Notes under the pieces: generated by a model
Told to the model about the DNA's origin: nothing
Database searches by the model: none
Seen by the model: the letters and a program-made list of their open reading frames with translations, nothing else
Shown here: piece after piece, positions 9,196 through 16,728 of the stretch
How positions within the stretch are numbered: the first letter of the stretch is position 1
Layout of the letters: every line of letters begins with the position of its first letter
Origin: Clostridiales bacterium
GTDB taxonomy: Bacteria > Bacillota > Clostridia > Christensenellales > UBA1242
Direction: 5' to 3'
Length of the DNA: 64,000 nt
NCBI GenBank assembly: GCA_015055605.1
Contig: SVHV01000001.1
Span: forward strand, 377,026-441,025
Made by a program: the position numbers and the translations under genes

Positions 9196-9272
9196 CGGGG
9201 TGTAGCGCAGTTTGGTAGCGCACTTGATTTGGGATCAAGGGGCCGGGAGTTCGAGTCTCTTCACCCCGACCA
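9196..9272 (+). tRNA. tRNA-Pro (TGG)
   Basis: A complete cloverleaf with acceptor CGGGGTG/CACCCCG, anticodon loop TTTGGGA and encoded CCA. It is the first of six tRNAs in a plus-strand cluster. Confidence 0.97.
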
Positions 9273-9292
9273 TTATCTTAACGATAATAATT

Positions 9293-9369
9293 GGGCCTTT
9301 AGCTCAGTTGGTTAGAGCAACCGGCTCATAACCGGTTTGTCCGGGGTTCAAGTCCCTGAAGGCCCACCA
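9293..9369 (+). tRNA. tRNA with CAT anticodon (elongator Met, or Ile2)
   Basis: A complete cloverleaf with acceptor GGGCCTT/AAGGCCC, anticodon loop CTCATAA and encoded CCA. The paired first acceptor base pair excludes an initiator tRNA. I cannot decide between elongator Met and lysidine-modified Ile2 by eye. Confidence 0.93.
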
Positions 9370-9387
9370 TAATTTAATATCATATTT

Positions 9388-9464
9388 GGCCTGGTAGTTC
9401 AGCTGGTTAGAACGCTAGCCTGTCACGCTAGAGGTCGTGGGTTCGAGTCCCATCCAGGTCGCCA
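9388..9464 (+). tRNA. tRNA-Asp (GTC)
   Basis: Acceptor GGCCTGG/CCAGGTC with one G-T pair, anticodon loop CTGTCAC, encoded CCA. Confidence 0.96.
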
Positions 9465-9474
9465 TTATATGTAT

Positions 9475-9550
9475 GCCTCGGTAGCTCAGTCGGTAGAGCA
9501 AGGGACTGAAAATCCCTGTGTCGGTGGTTCGATTCCGCCCCGCGGCACCA
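9475..9550 (+). tRNA. tRNA-Phe (GAA) with an acceptor-stem mismatch
   Basis: Anticodon loop CTGAAAA on the stem AGGGA/TCCCT, T loop TTCGATT, encoded CCA. The acceptor strands GCCTCGG and CCGCGGC leave T4 opposite C69 unpaired; a G at position 4 would restore the helix. The rest of the fold is normal. Confidence 0.93.
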
Positions 9551-9611
9551 TATTATACTCTAAATAGTTATTATTTAGTATTAACCGAGATGCTACATAA
9601 TAACATTATAC

Positions 9612-9686
9612 GCTGGTGTGGCTCAACGGTAGAGCAGCTGACTTGTAATCAGCAGGTTGTAGGTTCGATTCCTATCACCAGCTCCA
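9612..9686 (+). tRNA. tRNA-Thr (TGT)
   Basis: Acceptor GCTGGTG/CACCAGC, anticodon loop CTTGTAA on the stem GCTGA/TCAGC, encoded CCA. Confidence 0.96.
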
Positions 9687-9693
9687 TTTTTTT

Positions 9694-9778
9694 GGGAAGG
9701 TTGCAGAGCGGCCAAATGCAACGGACTGTAAATCCGTCGACTCAGTCTTCGATGGTTCGAATCCATCCCTTCCCACCA
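9694..9778 (+). tRNA. tRNA-Tyr (GTA)
   Basis: An 85-nt class II tRNA with a long variable arm, acceptor GGGAAGG, anticodon loop CTGTAAA and encoded CCA. It is the last tRNA before a terminator. Confidence 0.96.
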
Positions 9779-9782
9779 CAAA

Positions 9783-9807
9783 AAAGAGTCCAAAGACTCT
9801 TTTTTTG
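9783..9807 (+). terminator. Terminator of the first tRNA cluster
   Basis: AAAGAGTC, CAAA loop, GACTCTTT, then a T tract, beginning 5 bp after tRNA-Tyr. Confidence 0.9.
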
Positions 9808-9814
9808 TTTTTAG

Positions 9815-10003
9815 AGTAAAACGCCAGATTCCCCTACACCAACAACTTATATAAAAAAAATAATCACTCAGAGTATTGCATCTGAACCTTTTCGCTTATC
9901 TATTATTATTATATTCTATAAGGATTTTTATACTAGAACTGTAAAAGAAATTCGTGAGACTATAAAACTTAGAAAGGTTTATAATTTTAAAGATTTTATA
10001 TAA
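9815..10003 (+). other. Open frame without a start codon, possible gene remnant
   Basis: About 62 codons stay open from just after a TAG at 9812 to a TAA at 10001, without a credible start codon or ribosome binding site. The last 24 residues, ending RKVYNFKDFI, look protein-like and basic, as at the end of a truncated gene. I recognise no family. Chance openness in AT-rich DNA is a fair alternative. Confidence 0.2.
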
Positions 10004-10029
10004 AAAAAGCACCAACAATGTTAGTGCTT
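10001..10029 (-). terminator. Terminator of the candidate small RNA
   Basis: AAGCAC/GTGCTT extended by AACA/TGTT across one mismatch, followed on the minus strand by seven T. It has no T tract in the plus direction. Confidence 0.75.
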
Positions 10030-10118
10030 ATAGAGAGTCTATACATTACGACCAGGTATTCTCTCTTGTTAACTCGCATTTAGCAGTTACTCCCCCGTTT
10101 CATTGGGGCTTTCGGTCA
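10001..10118 (-). ncRNA. Candidate free-standing structured small RNA of unknown class
   Basis: On the minus strand a promoter (10125-10153) is followed by about 118 nt of structured sequence and a hairpin with seven T. Arms at 10039-10053 and 10114-10128 form a 15-bp stem with one mismatch, partly inside the RNA. Within it lie a CCCC/GGGG hairpin and a TAACTGC hairpin. GAGAG inside the loop can also pair with CTCTC just 3' of the long stem, which would make a pseudoknot. No minus-strand gene follows, so this is not a leader. It fits no RNA class I know. Expression is not shown. Confidence 0.5.
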
Positions 10119-10124
10119 TAATGT

Positions 10125-10153
10125 ATAGTATCATAAGGAGTTTATTATGTCAA
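10125..10153 (-). promoter_or_regulatory. Promoter of the candidate small RNA
   Basis: TTGACA (10148-10153), 17-bp spacer, TACTAT (10125-10130) on the minus strand. The perfect -35 and the spacing match the tRNA promoters in this window. Confidence 0.6.
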
Positions 10154-10227
10154 GTGTAAATTATAGTTTAAAACACAAAGGTGTTAGATTGGTTTCTAGT
10201 GAAGATGCTTGGGTTAAGGGTAAATAA
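10147..10227 (+). pseudogene. 26-codon ORF resembling the N-terminus of an RtcB-like RNA ligase
   Basis: An ATG with AAGGAG seven bases upstream opens a 26-residue frame ending at TAA. Its segment KGVRLVSSEDAWVKGK resembles the start of the RtcB-like ligases associated with release factor H, where a similar stretch precedes the conserved core. No further ligase sequence follows; a phosphoesterase gene begins 11 bp later. I read it as a remnant left by deletion, or alternatively a short leader peptide. The ligase resemblance is from memory of the family and is weak evidence. Confidence 0.35.
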
Positions 10228-10237
10228 GAGGTATAAT

Positions 10238-10945
10238 ATGAAATTACTAGTATTTTCAGATTTACACGGTTCACTTAATAGTCTAAATGCACTTATAAAT
10301 ACAGACGACTTTAAGAAGGCTGATAAGGTTATATCATTAGGAGATATAACATTTGGTTGTTCTAGACCCAATGATTGTATAAATCTACTAATAAAAAATA
10401 ATATAATATGTCTCCTTGGCAACAATGATAGTTATATCGCATACAATTATATTCCAAAAAAAGATTTACATACTTTTGATAATGGTAAATACCAACAAAT
10501 GGCTTATATGGTAAATAATGTTTCTCAAGAGAATAAGAAGCTTATACAAAAGTGGCAAAAAGAACTTTATTTGGAAGTTGAAGGTACAACACTATATTTC
10601 GTGCACTATCCATGGATAGACACAGGCAAAGACGCTATCGCAAGCCCCTGCCCAAACAATAGTAATACCAAGACTATTCCATCAATTTTCAAAAACATAA
10701 AGGCAGATTATATATTCTATGGACACGAACACAGCAGGTACTCTATTGTCACAGAAACTACAAGATACTACTGTATCGACACAATAGGACTAGAAAATCC
10801 TGGACACTACATTATAATTGATACAGACAATAATGAAATAAAAATTACAGACAAATATATTGAATTTGATATCGAAGAAGAAATATCCCTTATGAACAAA
10901 GTTGGATATCCATATAATAAGAATAAAATAAATAGCAAAAAATAA
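10238..10945 (+). CDS. Calcineurin-like phosphoesterase (YfcE/MJ0936-type)
   Basis: A metallophosphoesterase with the full two-metal motif set: SDLHGS near the start, GD in SLGDITFG, GNND, a histidine in YFVHYPW, and GHEH. The 235-aa protein starts at the ATG at 10238 with AAGAGGT upstream; a longer frame from 10181 uses GTG without a ribosome binding site. The family acts on phosphodiesters or nucleotides and the substrate cannot be read. A second, shorter member lies at 42813-43274. It stands alone on the plus strand and ends in a bidirectional terminator. Confidence 0.88.
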   Translation: MKLLVFSDLHGSLNSLNALINTDDFKKADKVISLGDITFGCSRPNDCINLLIKNNIICLLGNNDSYIAYNYIPKKDLHTFDNGKYQQMAYMVNNVSQENKKLIQKWQKELYLEVEGTTLYFVHYPWIDTGKDAIASPCPNNSNTKTIPSIFKNIKADYIFYGHEHSRYSIVTETTRYYCIDTIGLENPGHYIIIDTDNNEIKITDKYIEFDIEEEISLMNKVGYPYNKNKINSKK

Positions 10946-10976
10946 AGCAGTAATTACACTGCTTTATTTTTCTTTT
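10944..10976. terminator. Bidirectional terminator
   Basis: AAAGCAGT, AATTAC loop, ACTGCTTT with T-rich tracts on both strands, between convergent genes. Confidence 0.85.
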
Positions 10977-11596
10977 ATCATCTTTTTATATTCTTTGAGG
11001 TCAACTTCTTTTAGATAATTCATTTTCTCTGTCAATACTTCTGACGCCCTATTAAGAACTTCTTTAGTAGGTTTAACACCATTAAATTCTGGAATATCAG
11101 AAAATCTAAAAGGCTCTCCCACCACTAGTTTATTAATGGCAAATAGTTTAGGCTTTTTTCTAAAAACCATGGGTACAACCATACAATCAGATTTAAGAGC
11201 GAAGAAAACAAAACCATTCTTAAATTCAACAGAATCCCCATCTTTTACCCTAGTACCCTCAGGAAAAACAACTATATTTTTATTATTTTTAAGTAATTTT
11301 AGAGTGTTTTTCACCGACTCTATATCATTACCTCCACGATTAACTGGATACGCTCCCAGAGTAGTAAAAAACCATTTCTTTACGCCCTTGTTAAAAAGCG
11401 AATCCTTTGCCATTAGTTTTGCACCCCAGTTAACTCTAGTCTTTAGAATAATAGGGTCAGCATTTGACTGATGATTACAACTATATAGTGTTGCTTGCTT
11501 TTTAAGCCTTTTTACAAACTTTTTCCCAACAACCTTAAGTGGATATAAAATAAATGAAAATGGAGTTAAAATTGATAAGAATAACCAACTCATCAT
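10964..11596 (-). CDS. plsC: 1-acyl-sn-glycerol-3-phosphate acyltransferase (PlsC family)
   Basis: Adds the second acyl chain in phosphatidic acid synthesis at the membrane. The catalytic HX4D motif is NHQSNADP and the substrate-binding motif is FPEGTRV, within 210 aa with a hydrophobic N-terminal segment. It begins directly after the cmk stop codon and so is the distal gene of a cmk operon, a common clostridial order. The ispH gene that often follows is absent. Confidence 0.92.
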   Translation of the reverse strand: MMSWLFLSILTPFSFILYPLKVVGKKFVKRLKKQATLYSCNHQSNADPIILKTRVNWGAKLMAKDSLFNKGVKKWFFTTLGAYPVNRGGNDIESVKNTLKLLKNNKNIVVFPEGTRVKDGDSVEFKNGFVFFALKSDCMVVPMVFRKKPKLFAINKLVVGEPFRFSDIPEFNGVKPTKEVLNRASEVLTEKMNYLKEVDLKEYKKMIKEK

Positions 11597-12262
11597 TTAT
11601 TTAACCTCTCCTTTGATAATCTTGTACATTAATTCAACTTCGTCTTCTAGTGTCATATATGAATTATCAATATGAATAGTACCTTCTCTTAGAATAAGTG
11701 GACAAAGTTCTCTCTCTGTATCTCTCTTATCTCTTTCTCTCAAATCTTCTTTAACTTGTTCAAAAGTCACATCTTCTCCATTAGCAACAAACTCATCATA
11801 CCTTCTCTTTGCTCTAACATCAAGTTCGGCATCTAAGAAGAACTTAAAGTCTGCATCAGGAAGAACATGAGATGTAATATCTCTACCCTCCATAATTAGA
11901 CTATATTCCTTAGCCATACTTCTCTGGATATTAGTAACAAAATCTCTACACTCTGGATATGGTGATAAGATTGAACAAATATCACTAATTTCGCTAGTAT
12001 GTAATTTGTCTGTGATATTTTCACCATTAAGAATAGTTATTTGTTTGCCGTTATCATGCTCAAGTGACACCTTAATATCCTTAAGAGCAGAAACAACTGC
12101 GTCTTTGTCATTAGGGTCAATATTATTCTCTTTTACATACACACCAAGCAATCTATAAATCGCACCTGTTTCAAAGTGTATAATTCCTAGTCTCCTTGCT
12201 AGTCTTGTGCAAACTGCACCTTTTCCTGATGATGAATATCCATCTACTGCTATTGTTAACAT
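11597..12262 (-). CDS. cmk: Cytidylate kinase
   Basis: Phosphorylates CMP and dCMP. The P-loop is GYSSSGKGAVC at residues about 7-17, with the family's EGRDI motif in the middle and an arginine-rich RERDKRDTERE lid. The 221-aa length is standard. It starts one base after the upstream pseudouridine synthase stop codon and is followed at once by plsC, so translation is coupled through the three genes. Confidence 0.96.
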   Translation of the reverse strand: MLTIAVDGYSSSGKGAVCTRLARRLGIIHFETGAIYRLLGVYVKENNIDPNDKDAVVSALKDIKVSLEHDNGKQITILNGENITDKLHTSEISDICSILSPYPECRDFVTNIQRSMAKEYSLIMEGRDITSHVLPDADFKFFLDAELDVRAKRRYDEFVANGEDVTFEQVKEDLRERDKRDTERELCPLILREGTIHIDNSYMTLEDEVELMYKIIKGEVK

Positions 12263-12263
12263 A

Positions 12264-12971
12264 TTACTTCTCCACGAAAACTAAATTTATTTCATTCTTG
12301 TTCAAATATCTAAACTTACCCATCTGTAAGTCATCTAATTCTAAAGCTCCTATAGACAGTCTCTTTAGGTTATAAATCTTTAGATTAATAGCCTCAAACA
12401 TTTTACGGACTTCTCTATTTCTACCCTCAAAAATAGTTATATGAGTTACAAAAAAGTCTCCATCTTGTCCCATAAGTTCAACTACTGCAGGAAGGGTCCT
12501 CTTGTCATCAATTACTATACCATTAGTCAGTTCTTTAACCTGTTTTTTAGTAACAGCATATTTGGTTTTTACCTCATAAGTTTTAGATATATTCTTAGAT
12601 GGATGAGTAATATTATTAGCCCACTCACCATCATTTGTTAGCAATAATAGTCCTTCTGTATTATAGTCAAGCCTACCAACAGGAAAAACTTCTTCCTTAC
12701 ACGACTTAACCAAATCCATAACTATTCTTCTATCTTTTTCATCACTTTTGCTAGTAATATAACACTTAGGTTTATTTAGCATAATGTAGACCTTATTAGT
12801 CTGGGGATGTACTTCTTTTCCCTTATACTTAACAATATCAGCATCCTTTACATCATAGCCAAGCTCGGTTACTTTTTGACCATTAACCGACACATCACCT
12901 TTGAGTATAAACTCCTCAACTTTCCTTCTACTACCCAATTCACAACTAGCCAAATACTTATTTATTCTCAT
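12264..12971 (-). CDS. rRNA pseudouridine synthase (RluB/RsuA family)
   Basis: An N-terminal S4 RNA-binding domain (RINKYLASCELGSRRKVEEF) is followed by the pseudouridine synthase core with the catalytic aspartate in GRLDYNTEGLLLL. The 235-aa length and lack of a long tail fit the Firmicutes RluB group acting on 23S rRNA, but RsuA specificity cannot be excluded by eye. It heads the cmk-plsC block. AGGTGAAAT precedes the ATG. Confidence 0.92.
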   Translation of the reverse strand: MRINKYLASCELGSRRKVEEFILKGDVSVNGQKVTELGYDVKDADIVKYKGKEVHPQTNKVYIMLNKPKCYITSKSDEKDRRIVMDLVKSCKEEVFPVGRLDYNTEGLLLLTNDGEWANNITHPSKNISKTYEVKTKYAVTKKQVKELTNGIVIDDKRTLPAVVELMGQDGDFFVTHITIFEGRNREVRKMFEAINLKIYNLKRLSIGALELDDLQMGKFRYLNKNEINLVFVEK

Positions 12972-13039
12972 ATTTCACCTAATGTTATTTTACTAAAAAA
13001 AGAAAATTTAAGCAAATAGAATTATATACTCAAGCATAA

Positions 13040-13070
13040 AAGAAAAAGCAATAACAAAATATGTTATTGC
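13040..13070 (-). terminator. Terminator after the dacF-type gene
   Basis: GCAATAACA, AAATA loop, TGTTATTGC (13048-13070), followed on the minus strand by TTTTTCTTTT. Confidence 0.8.
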
Positions 13071-13076
13071 CATATC

Positions 13077-14213
13077 CTAAAACCATTCATCTATTATATT
13101 ATCTATTAAATATTTTAGATTATTATTATCTGCACTCTCTATAGATATTAAATTATTACAATAAATAATTTCACCCTTATACAACAACTGAACAGTTCCT
13201 ACTTTTTGATTAAGAAGAACTGGGGCTACCAAACTAGAATCTAATATATATTTCACTTCGTACATATCTTCTTCATTTTTAAGTATAGGCATTGTTTTAC
13301 CCTCAATTGTTATAACACCTATTTCAGACTTGTCACTATCTGCAACATCAACATTACTTACAAATTCATACGGCTTTATAAATTCTTTCATCATATAGTT
13401 GTCTAATGCTAGTTTTGTTAGTCTATCACATTCCTCAAACATCTGTGGGCAGTTCAAAACAACAGATATTATTTGCATTCCACCTTTTTCTACAGCATTA
13501 ACAAGACACCTTCCCGCATTATCTGTAAAACCAGTTTTTACTCCTATACAGCAATCCTGTGTAAACAAAAGTTTATTTTTATGTTTTAAATATCTAGTAG
13601 GATATATATCTGTACCATCAATTATCCATCTTTCTGTAGACACAATCTCTCGAAACAAATCATTCTTTAGGGCATAAGATGTAATAATTGCCAAATCATA
13701 CGCACTAGTATAATGTGTATCACTATCCAACCCATGAGGATTGTCTATGTGTGTATCAGAAAGACCCAAGTCTACCACAAAATCATTCATCATTTGTATA
13801 AATTCACCATTCTCACCGAAACATTCAGCAATAGCAACAGCACAATCATTACCACTAGCAAGAATTAAACCATACAACAAATCCCTCATGCTTAACTCTT
13901 CGCCTTTCTTGATATATATACTAGTCCCCTCTATACCTACTGCCTTATCGCTAATCTTAATTTTTTTATCAAAATCTTCTTGATAATTTTCTATCGCCAC
14001 GATTGCAGTAATAATCTTAGTTGTACTAGCCATTGCTAATCTATCATCTTGATTATGAGAATAAAGAACAGTATTTGTATTACCCTCTAGTACAATCATT
14101 GACTTAGCTGGTGCCATTATCTCAATATCACTAGCATATACGATATTACTAGACATACATAATAACGAAACTAATGCAAAAATAAACGCAATTATTATCC
14201 TATTCTTCATCAT
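13077..14213 (-). CDS. D-alanyl-D-alanine carboxypeptidase (DacF/PBP5 family)
   Basis: A serine carboxypeptidase that trims peptidoglycan stem peptides outside the membrane. An N-terminal signal peptide ends near VYAS. The catalytic motifs are S63-T-T-K66, S120-G-N and K226-T-G. The 378 residues include the C-terminal beta-rich domain. It overlaps the end of ytfJ by 14 nt. The association with ytfJ and scpAB suggests the DacF type, which acts in spore cortex formation. In Bacillus dacF lies next to spoIIA; here it is about 5 kb away. Confidence 0.93.
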   Translation of the reverse strand: MMKNRIIIAFIFALVSLLCMSSNIVYASDIEIMAPAKSMIVLEGNTNTVLYSHNQDDRLAMASTTKIITAIVAIENYQEDFDKKIKISDKAVGIEGTSIYIKKGEELSMRDLLYGLILASGNDCAVAIAECFGENGEFIQMMNDFVVDLGLSDTHIDNPHGLDSDTHYTSAYDLAIITSYALKNDLFREIVSTERWIIDGTDIYPTRYLKHKNKLLFTQDCCIGVKTGFTDNAGRCLVNAVEKGGMQIISVVLNCPQMFEECDRLTKLALDNYMMKEFIKPYEFVSNVDVADSDKSEIGVITIEGKTMPILKNEEDMYEVKYILDSSLVAPVLLNQKVGTVQLLYKGEIIYCNNLISIESADNNNLKYLIDNIIDEWF

Positions 14214-14586
14214 GACTCTCTCCTGAATTATCTTTACTACCAGCCATTACATCATAAATCTTAAATAATCCATCTAATATTTTATTTACACCCAAATCAT
14301 TATTTACAGGGAGATAATTAATAAGGCTATCTTGAATAGTAATAAATCCAACAGGAATAATATTAAAGCCACTTCCACTACCAGCAGAAACACTCTTTTT
14401 AGATAAATTACCACCACCAGTAAGTAAACCAACTGAAATTTTGCTAATAGGAATCACATGTGCATTACCAACACAAATCTCTTTGCCAACTACGATATTA
14501 GCATCAACAATATTCTTTAATTTAGAAAATGTATTATCAATAATACTATCTATACTAGACTCTTTGTTTTTTGATTTTTCTGACAT
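14200..14586 (-). CDS. ytfJ: GerW/YtfJ-family spore protein
   Basis: A 128-aa protein with the family core: an amphipathic start (SIIDNTFSKLKNIVDAN), the VGKEICVGNAHVIPIS strand region, a Gly/Ser-rich GSGSGFNIIPVGF and a polar tail. YtfJ is a forespore-expressed spore protein linked to germination. The ATG at 14586 has AAAGGGGTAGAT before it; a longer frame would begin inside the membrane protein upstream without such a site. It overlaps the DUF2953 gene by 32 nt and dacF by 14 nt. Confidence 0.9.
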   Translation of the reverse strand: MSEKSKNKESSIDSIIDNTFSKLKNIVDANIVVGKEICVGNAHVIPISKISVGLLTGGGNLSKKSVSAGSGSGFNIIPVGFITIQDSLINYLPVNNDLGVNKILDGLFKIYDVMAGSKDNSGESHDEE

Positions 14587-15133
14587 ATCTACCCCTTTTA
14601 TACAGACTAATAATAATAGCAAATACCATATCAAATATTGTAAAAAAAACCTTAATAGTTATATCTATTTTGATATTTGTTTTGGTATATATAGGATAAT
14701 TTGAATATACAAACTCAATATCATTACCCCTCATTTTGTCTTGTAAAACAAAGCATAAAATATTGAGAAATGAAACAACCTCGGCAGATTCTTTTGCAGA
14801 ACAAACACCACAGGCTGTATTTAAGGTTATTCGACCATAATATAGTTTATCCAAAACACTCTTTTTTATTTGTTGAAAAAAATAGTTATTCTCTTTAGAA
14901 AAAATATCACTTATCTTTTTAAATTTCCTACTATTATTTACCTCATAGAACAACCCTATAATATCAAAATTAATCTGAAATACTCTTATCCCATATATAT
15001 TGATAATAAGAACAATTTTATTAGACAACATATCAACACAAAAACAAATGTTGATTTCTAATACAATACTTAAAAATATAACTAATAGCGATAAAAAAAT
15101 AATAGTATTATTCATACTATTATTCTTTTCCAT
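14555..15133 (-). CDS. DUF2953-type membrane protein
   Basis: A 192-aa protein with an N-terminal hydrophobic segment (residues about 9-35), a polar middle and a C-terminal membrane segment (about 160-180). A Cys pair occurs in NTACGVCSAKES. Its place between scpB and ytfJ is the usual place of DUF2953 proteins in sporulating Clostridia, which is the main reason for the call. The function is unknown; a role in sporulation is often supposed from co-occurrence. Confidence 0.65.
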   Translation of the reverse strand: MEKNNSMNNTIIFLSLLVIFLSIVLEINICFCVDMLSNKIVLIINIYGIRVFQINFDIIGLFYEVNNSRKFKKISDIFSKENNYFFQQIKKSVLDKLYYGRITLNTACGVCSAKESAEVVSFLNILCFVLQDKMRGNDIEFVYSNYPIYTKTNIKIDITIKVFFTIFDMVFAIIISLYKRGRYVRKIKKQRV

Positions 15134-15157
15134 TATATATATATTTATGTAAGCAAA

Positions 15158-15910
15158 TTAGTCATTAAAATCATTCAACTCAAAACTAGGAATATTATGC
15201 AAGTCTTCGACAAACTTACCCAAAATCTCATCAAGTTTAGTTCTATCTTCCATAATCTCTTCTTTGGTTTCTTTGATGCTTCTAATGATTTCTTCTTGTT
15301 CTTCTTCACTCATACTATTAGCAATATCCTCTTCTTCAGGAATCTCTCTATGGTCAAATAGAGAATTGTCTCCATCTTCATGAAGGACTTTGATTCTCTC
15401 AAGAAGTTGGTCATGGTCTGGCAAGTCTGACAAAGATGAAATATTGAATTTCTTTAGGAAATTATCAGTTGTACCAAATAGTAAAGGCTTACCAACAGCA
15501 TCTTTTCTTCCAACTACTTCAATTAAGTTATTATCCATAAGAGTAGAGATTGCATAGTCACAGTTTGCACCACCCCTAATATTCTCTATCTCAAGCCTTG
15601 TTATTGGTTGTTTGTATGCAATAATACCACACACCTCAAGTACAACTTTGGTTAACATTTTTTCTTTAATAGGATTGAGAACTTCACTGATAGTATCTAC
15701 AAACATTTTATTAGAGCATAATTGTGCCTTTTCGTTAAAAATCATAACTTGAATACCGTCATTATTCTCTGCTCTTGTTTTTTGAAGTTCTTTAACTGCA
15801 TTTTCTACTTCTTCTTTTTCTAGTTGAAGTTTGTCACATATATCTATAAATGCAACAGGTTCACCTGCTACAAATAATATACCTTCAATTATTTTAGATA
15901 AGTTCTCCAT
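15158..15910 (-). CDS. scpB: Segregation and condensation protein B (ScpB)
   Basis: The winged-helix partner of ScpA in the SMC condensin complex. It shows IIEGILFVAGEP at the start, AYKQPITRLEIENIRG in the middle and a long acidic tail. I chose the ATG at 15910 (MENLSK) because AGGAG lies nine bases upstream inside the scpA end; in-frame ATGs further up lack spacing. About 250 aa, overlapping scpA by 17 nt, so translation is coupled. Confidence 0.95.
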   Translation of the reverse strand: MENLSKIIEGILFVAGEPVAFIDICDKLQLEKEEVENAVKELQKTRAENNDGIQVMIFNEKAQLCSNKMFVDTISEVLNPIKEKMLTKVVLEVCGIIAYKQPITRLEIENIRGGANCDYAISTLMDNNLIEVVGRKDAVGKPLLFGTTDNFLKKFNISSLSDLPDHDQLLERIKVLHEDGDNSLFDHREIPEEEDIANSMSEEEQEEIIRSIKETKEEIMEDRTKLDEILGKFVEDLHNIPSFELNDFND

Positions 15911-16715
15911 TAAATTCATCTCCTGTTTTTTCAATCTGTATGTCAGTAAATATTCCATCTTGATTAACTCTAATTACTTGCATTTTAATCAACTCTAGTA
16001 ATGCCATAAATGTAGTGATAACCTCGTCCTTAGAAGAAGACTCAAGGAATAATTCACTAAACTTTAGTCTATCACGGGATATTAAAGTATCTTTTATAGA
16101 AGAAATCTTTTGTTCTACTGTAAATACTTCTTTGATAATCTCTTTGCTTTCTTTCGACTTTTCGATTTTATTAACCTTATGCATAACATTAACAAAGGCA
16201 TCAAGCAACGATTCTAATTCCATATCCTTAATAATGATTCTAAACTTATTAGCCTCTTTCTCTGGCTGTTTGTAGAATTTATCATTAGACTCGAGATCTT
16301 TTAGCTTTTCATTTACTTCTTTAAACATCTGGTATTCTCTAAGTCTTAATTTAAGAATATATTCTGGGTCAAGCTCATCTTCTTCTTGTTCTTGAACCTT
16401 AGGAAGCAACTTCTTACTCTTAATCTCGATTAAAATTGCAGCATATTCAATAAACTCACTAGCTACTTCCATATCTACGGTTGAAATATCTTTCATTACC
16501 TCTAGATATTGCTCAGTTAGTTTAGAAATCTCAACCTCTTCTATATCAAGCTTACTCTTTTTAATCAAGGAAAGAAGTAGGTCTAATGGCCCACTAAAAT
16601 TCTCTAATTTAAATGTTAATTTTTCTGACAATGATTCGTCTTCTGGATTATCTGAAACCACAGCTTCAGTTTCTTCCTTCACAACTTCTTCAGTCATTTT
16701 CTCTTCTTCTTCCAT
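15894..16715 (-). CDS. scpA: Segregation and condensation protein A (ScpA)
   Basis: The kleisin subunit that bridges the SMC heads. The core starts with FKLENFSGPLDLLLSLI and carries EFIEYAAILIEIKSKKLLP, with a C-terminal winged-helix region. The acidic N-terminal extension of about 30 residues is longer than in Bacillus. The gene follows an M50 protease by 13 nt and overlaps scpB, the usual clostridial order. Confidence 0.95.
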   Translation of the reverse strand: MEEEEKMTEEVVKEETEAVVSDNPEDESLSEKLTFKLENFSGPLDLLLSLIKKSKLDIEEVEISKLTEQYLEVMKDISTVDMEVASEFIEYAAILIEIKSKKLLPKVQEQEEDELDPEYILKLRLREYQMFKEVNEKLKDLESNDKFYKQPEKEANKFRIIIKDMELESLLDAFVNVMHKVNKIEKSKESKEIIKEVFTVEQKISSIKDTLISRDRLKFSELFLESSSKDEVITTFMALLELIKMQVIRVNQDGIFTDIQIEKTGDEFNGELI

Positions 16716-16728
16716 ACTTCATCCAAAT

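Noticed and set aside
9518..9814. 98-aa ORF across the tRNA-Phe/Thr/Tyr region
   Set aside because: It reads through three tRNA genes and is a shadow of their conserved sequence.
10018..10131. Known riboswitch, 5S, SRP RNA or Y RNA at the structured element
   Set aside because: I compared it from memory with yybP-ykoY, THF, 5S, SRP and YrlA RNAs; conserved cores were missing or did not fit the helices.
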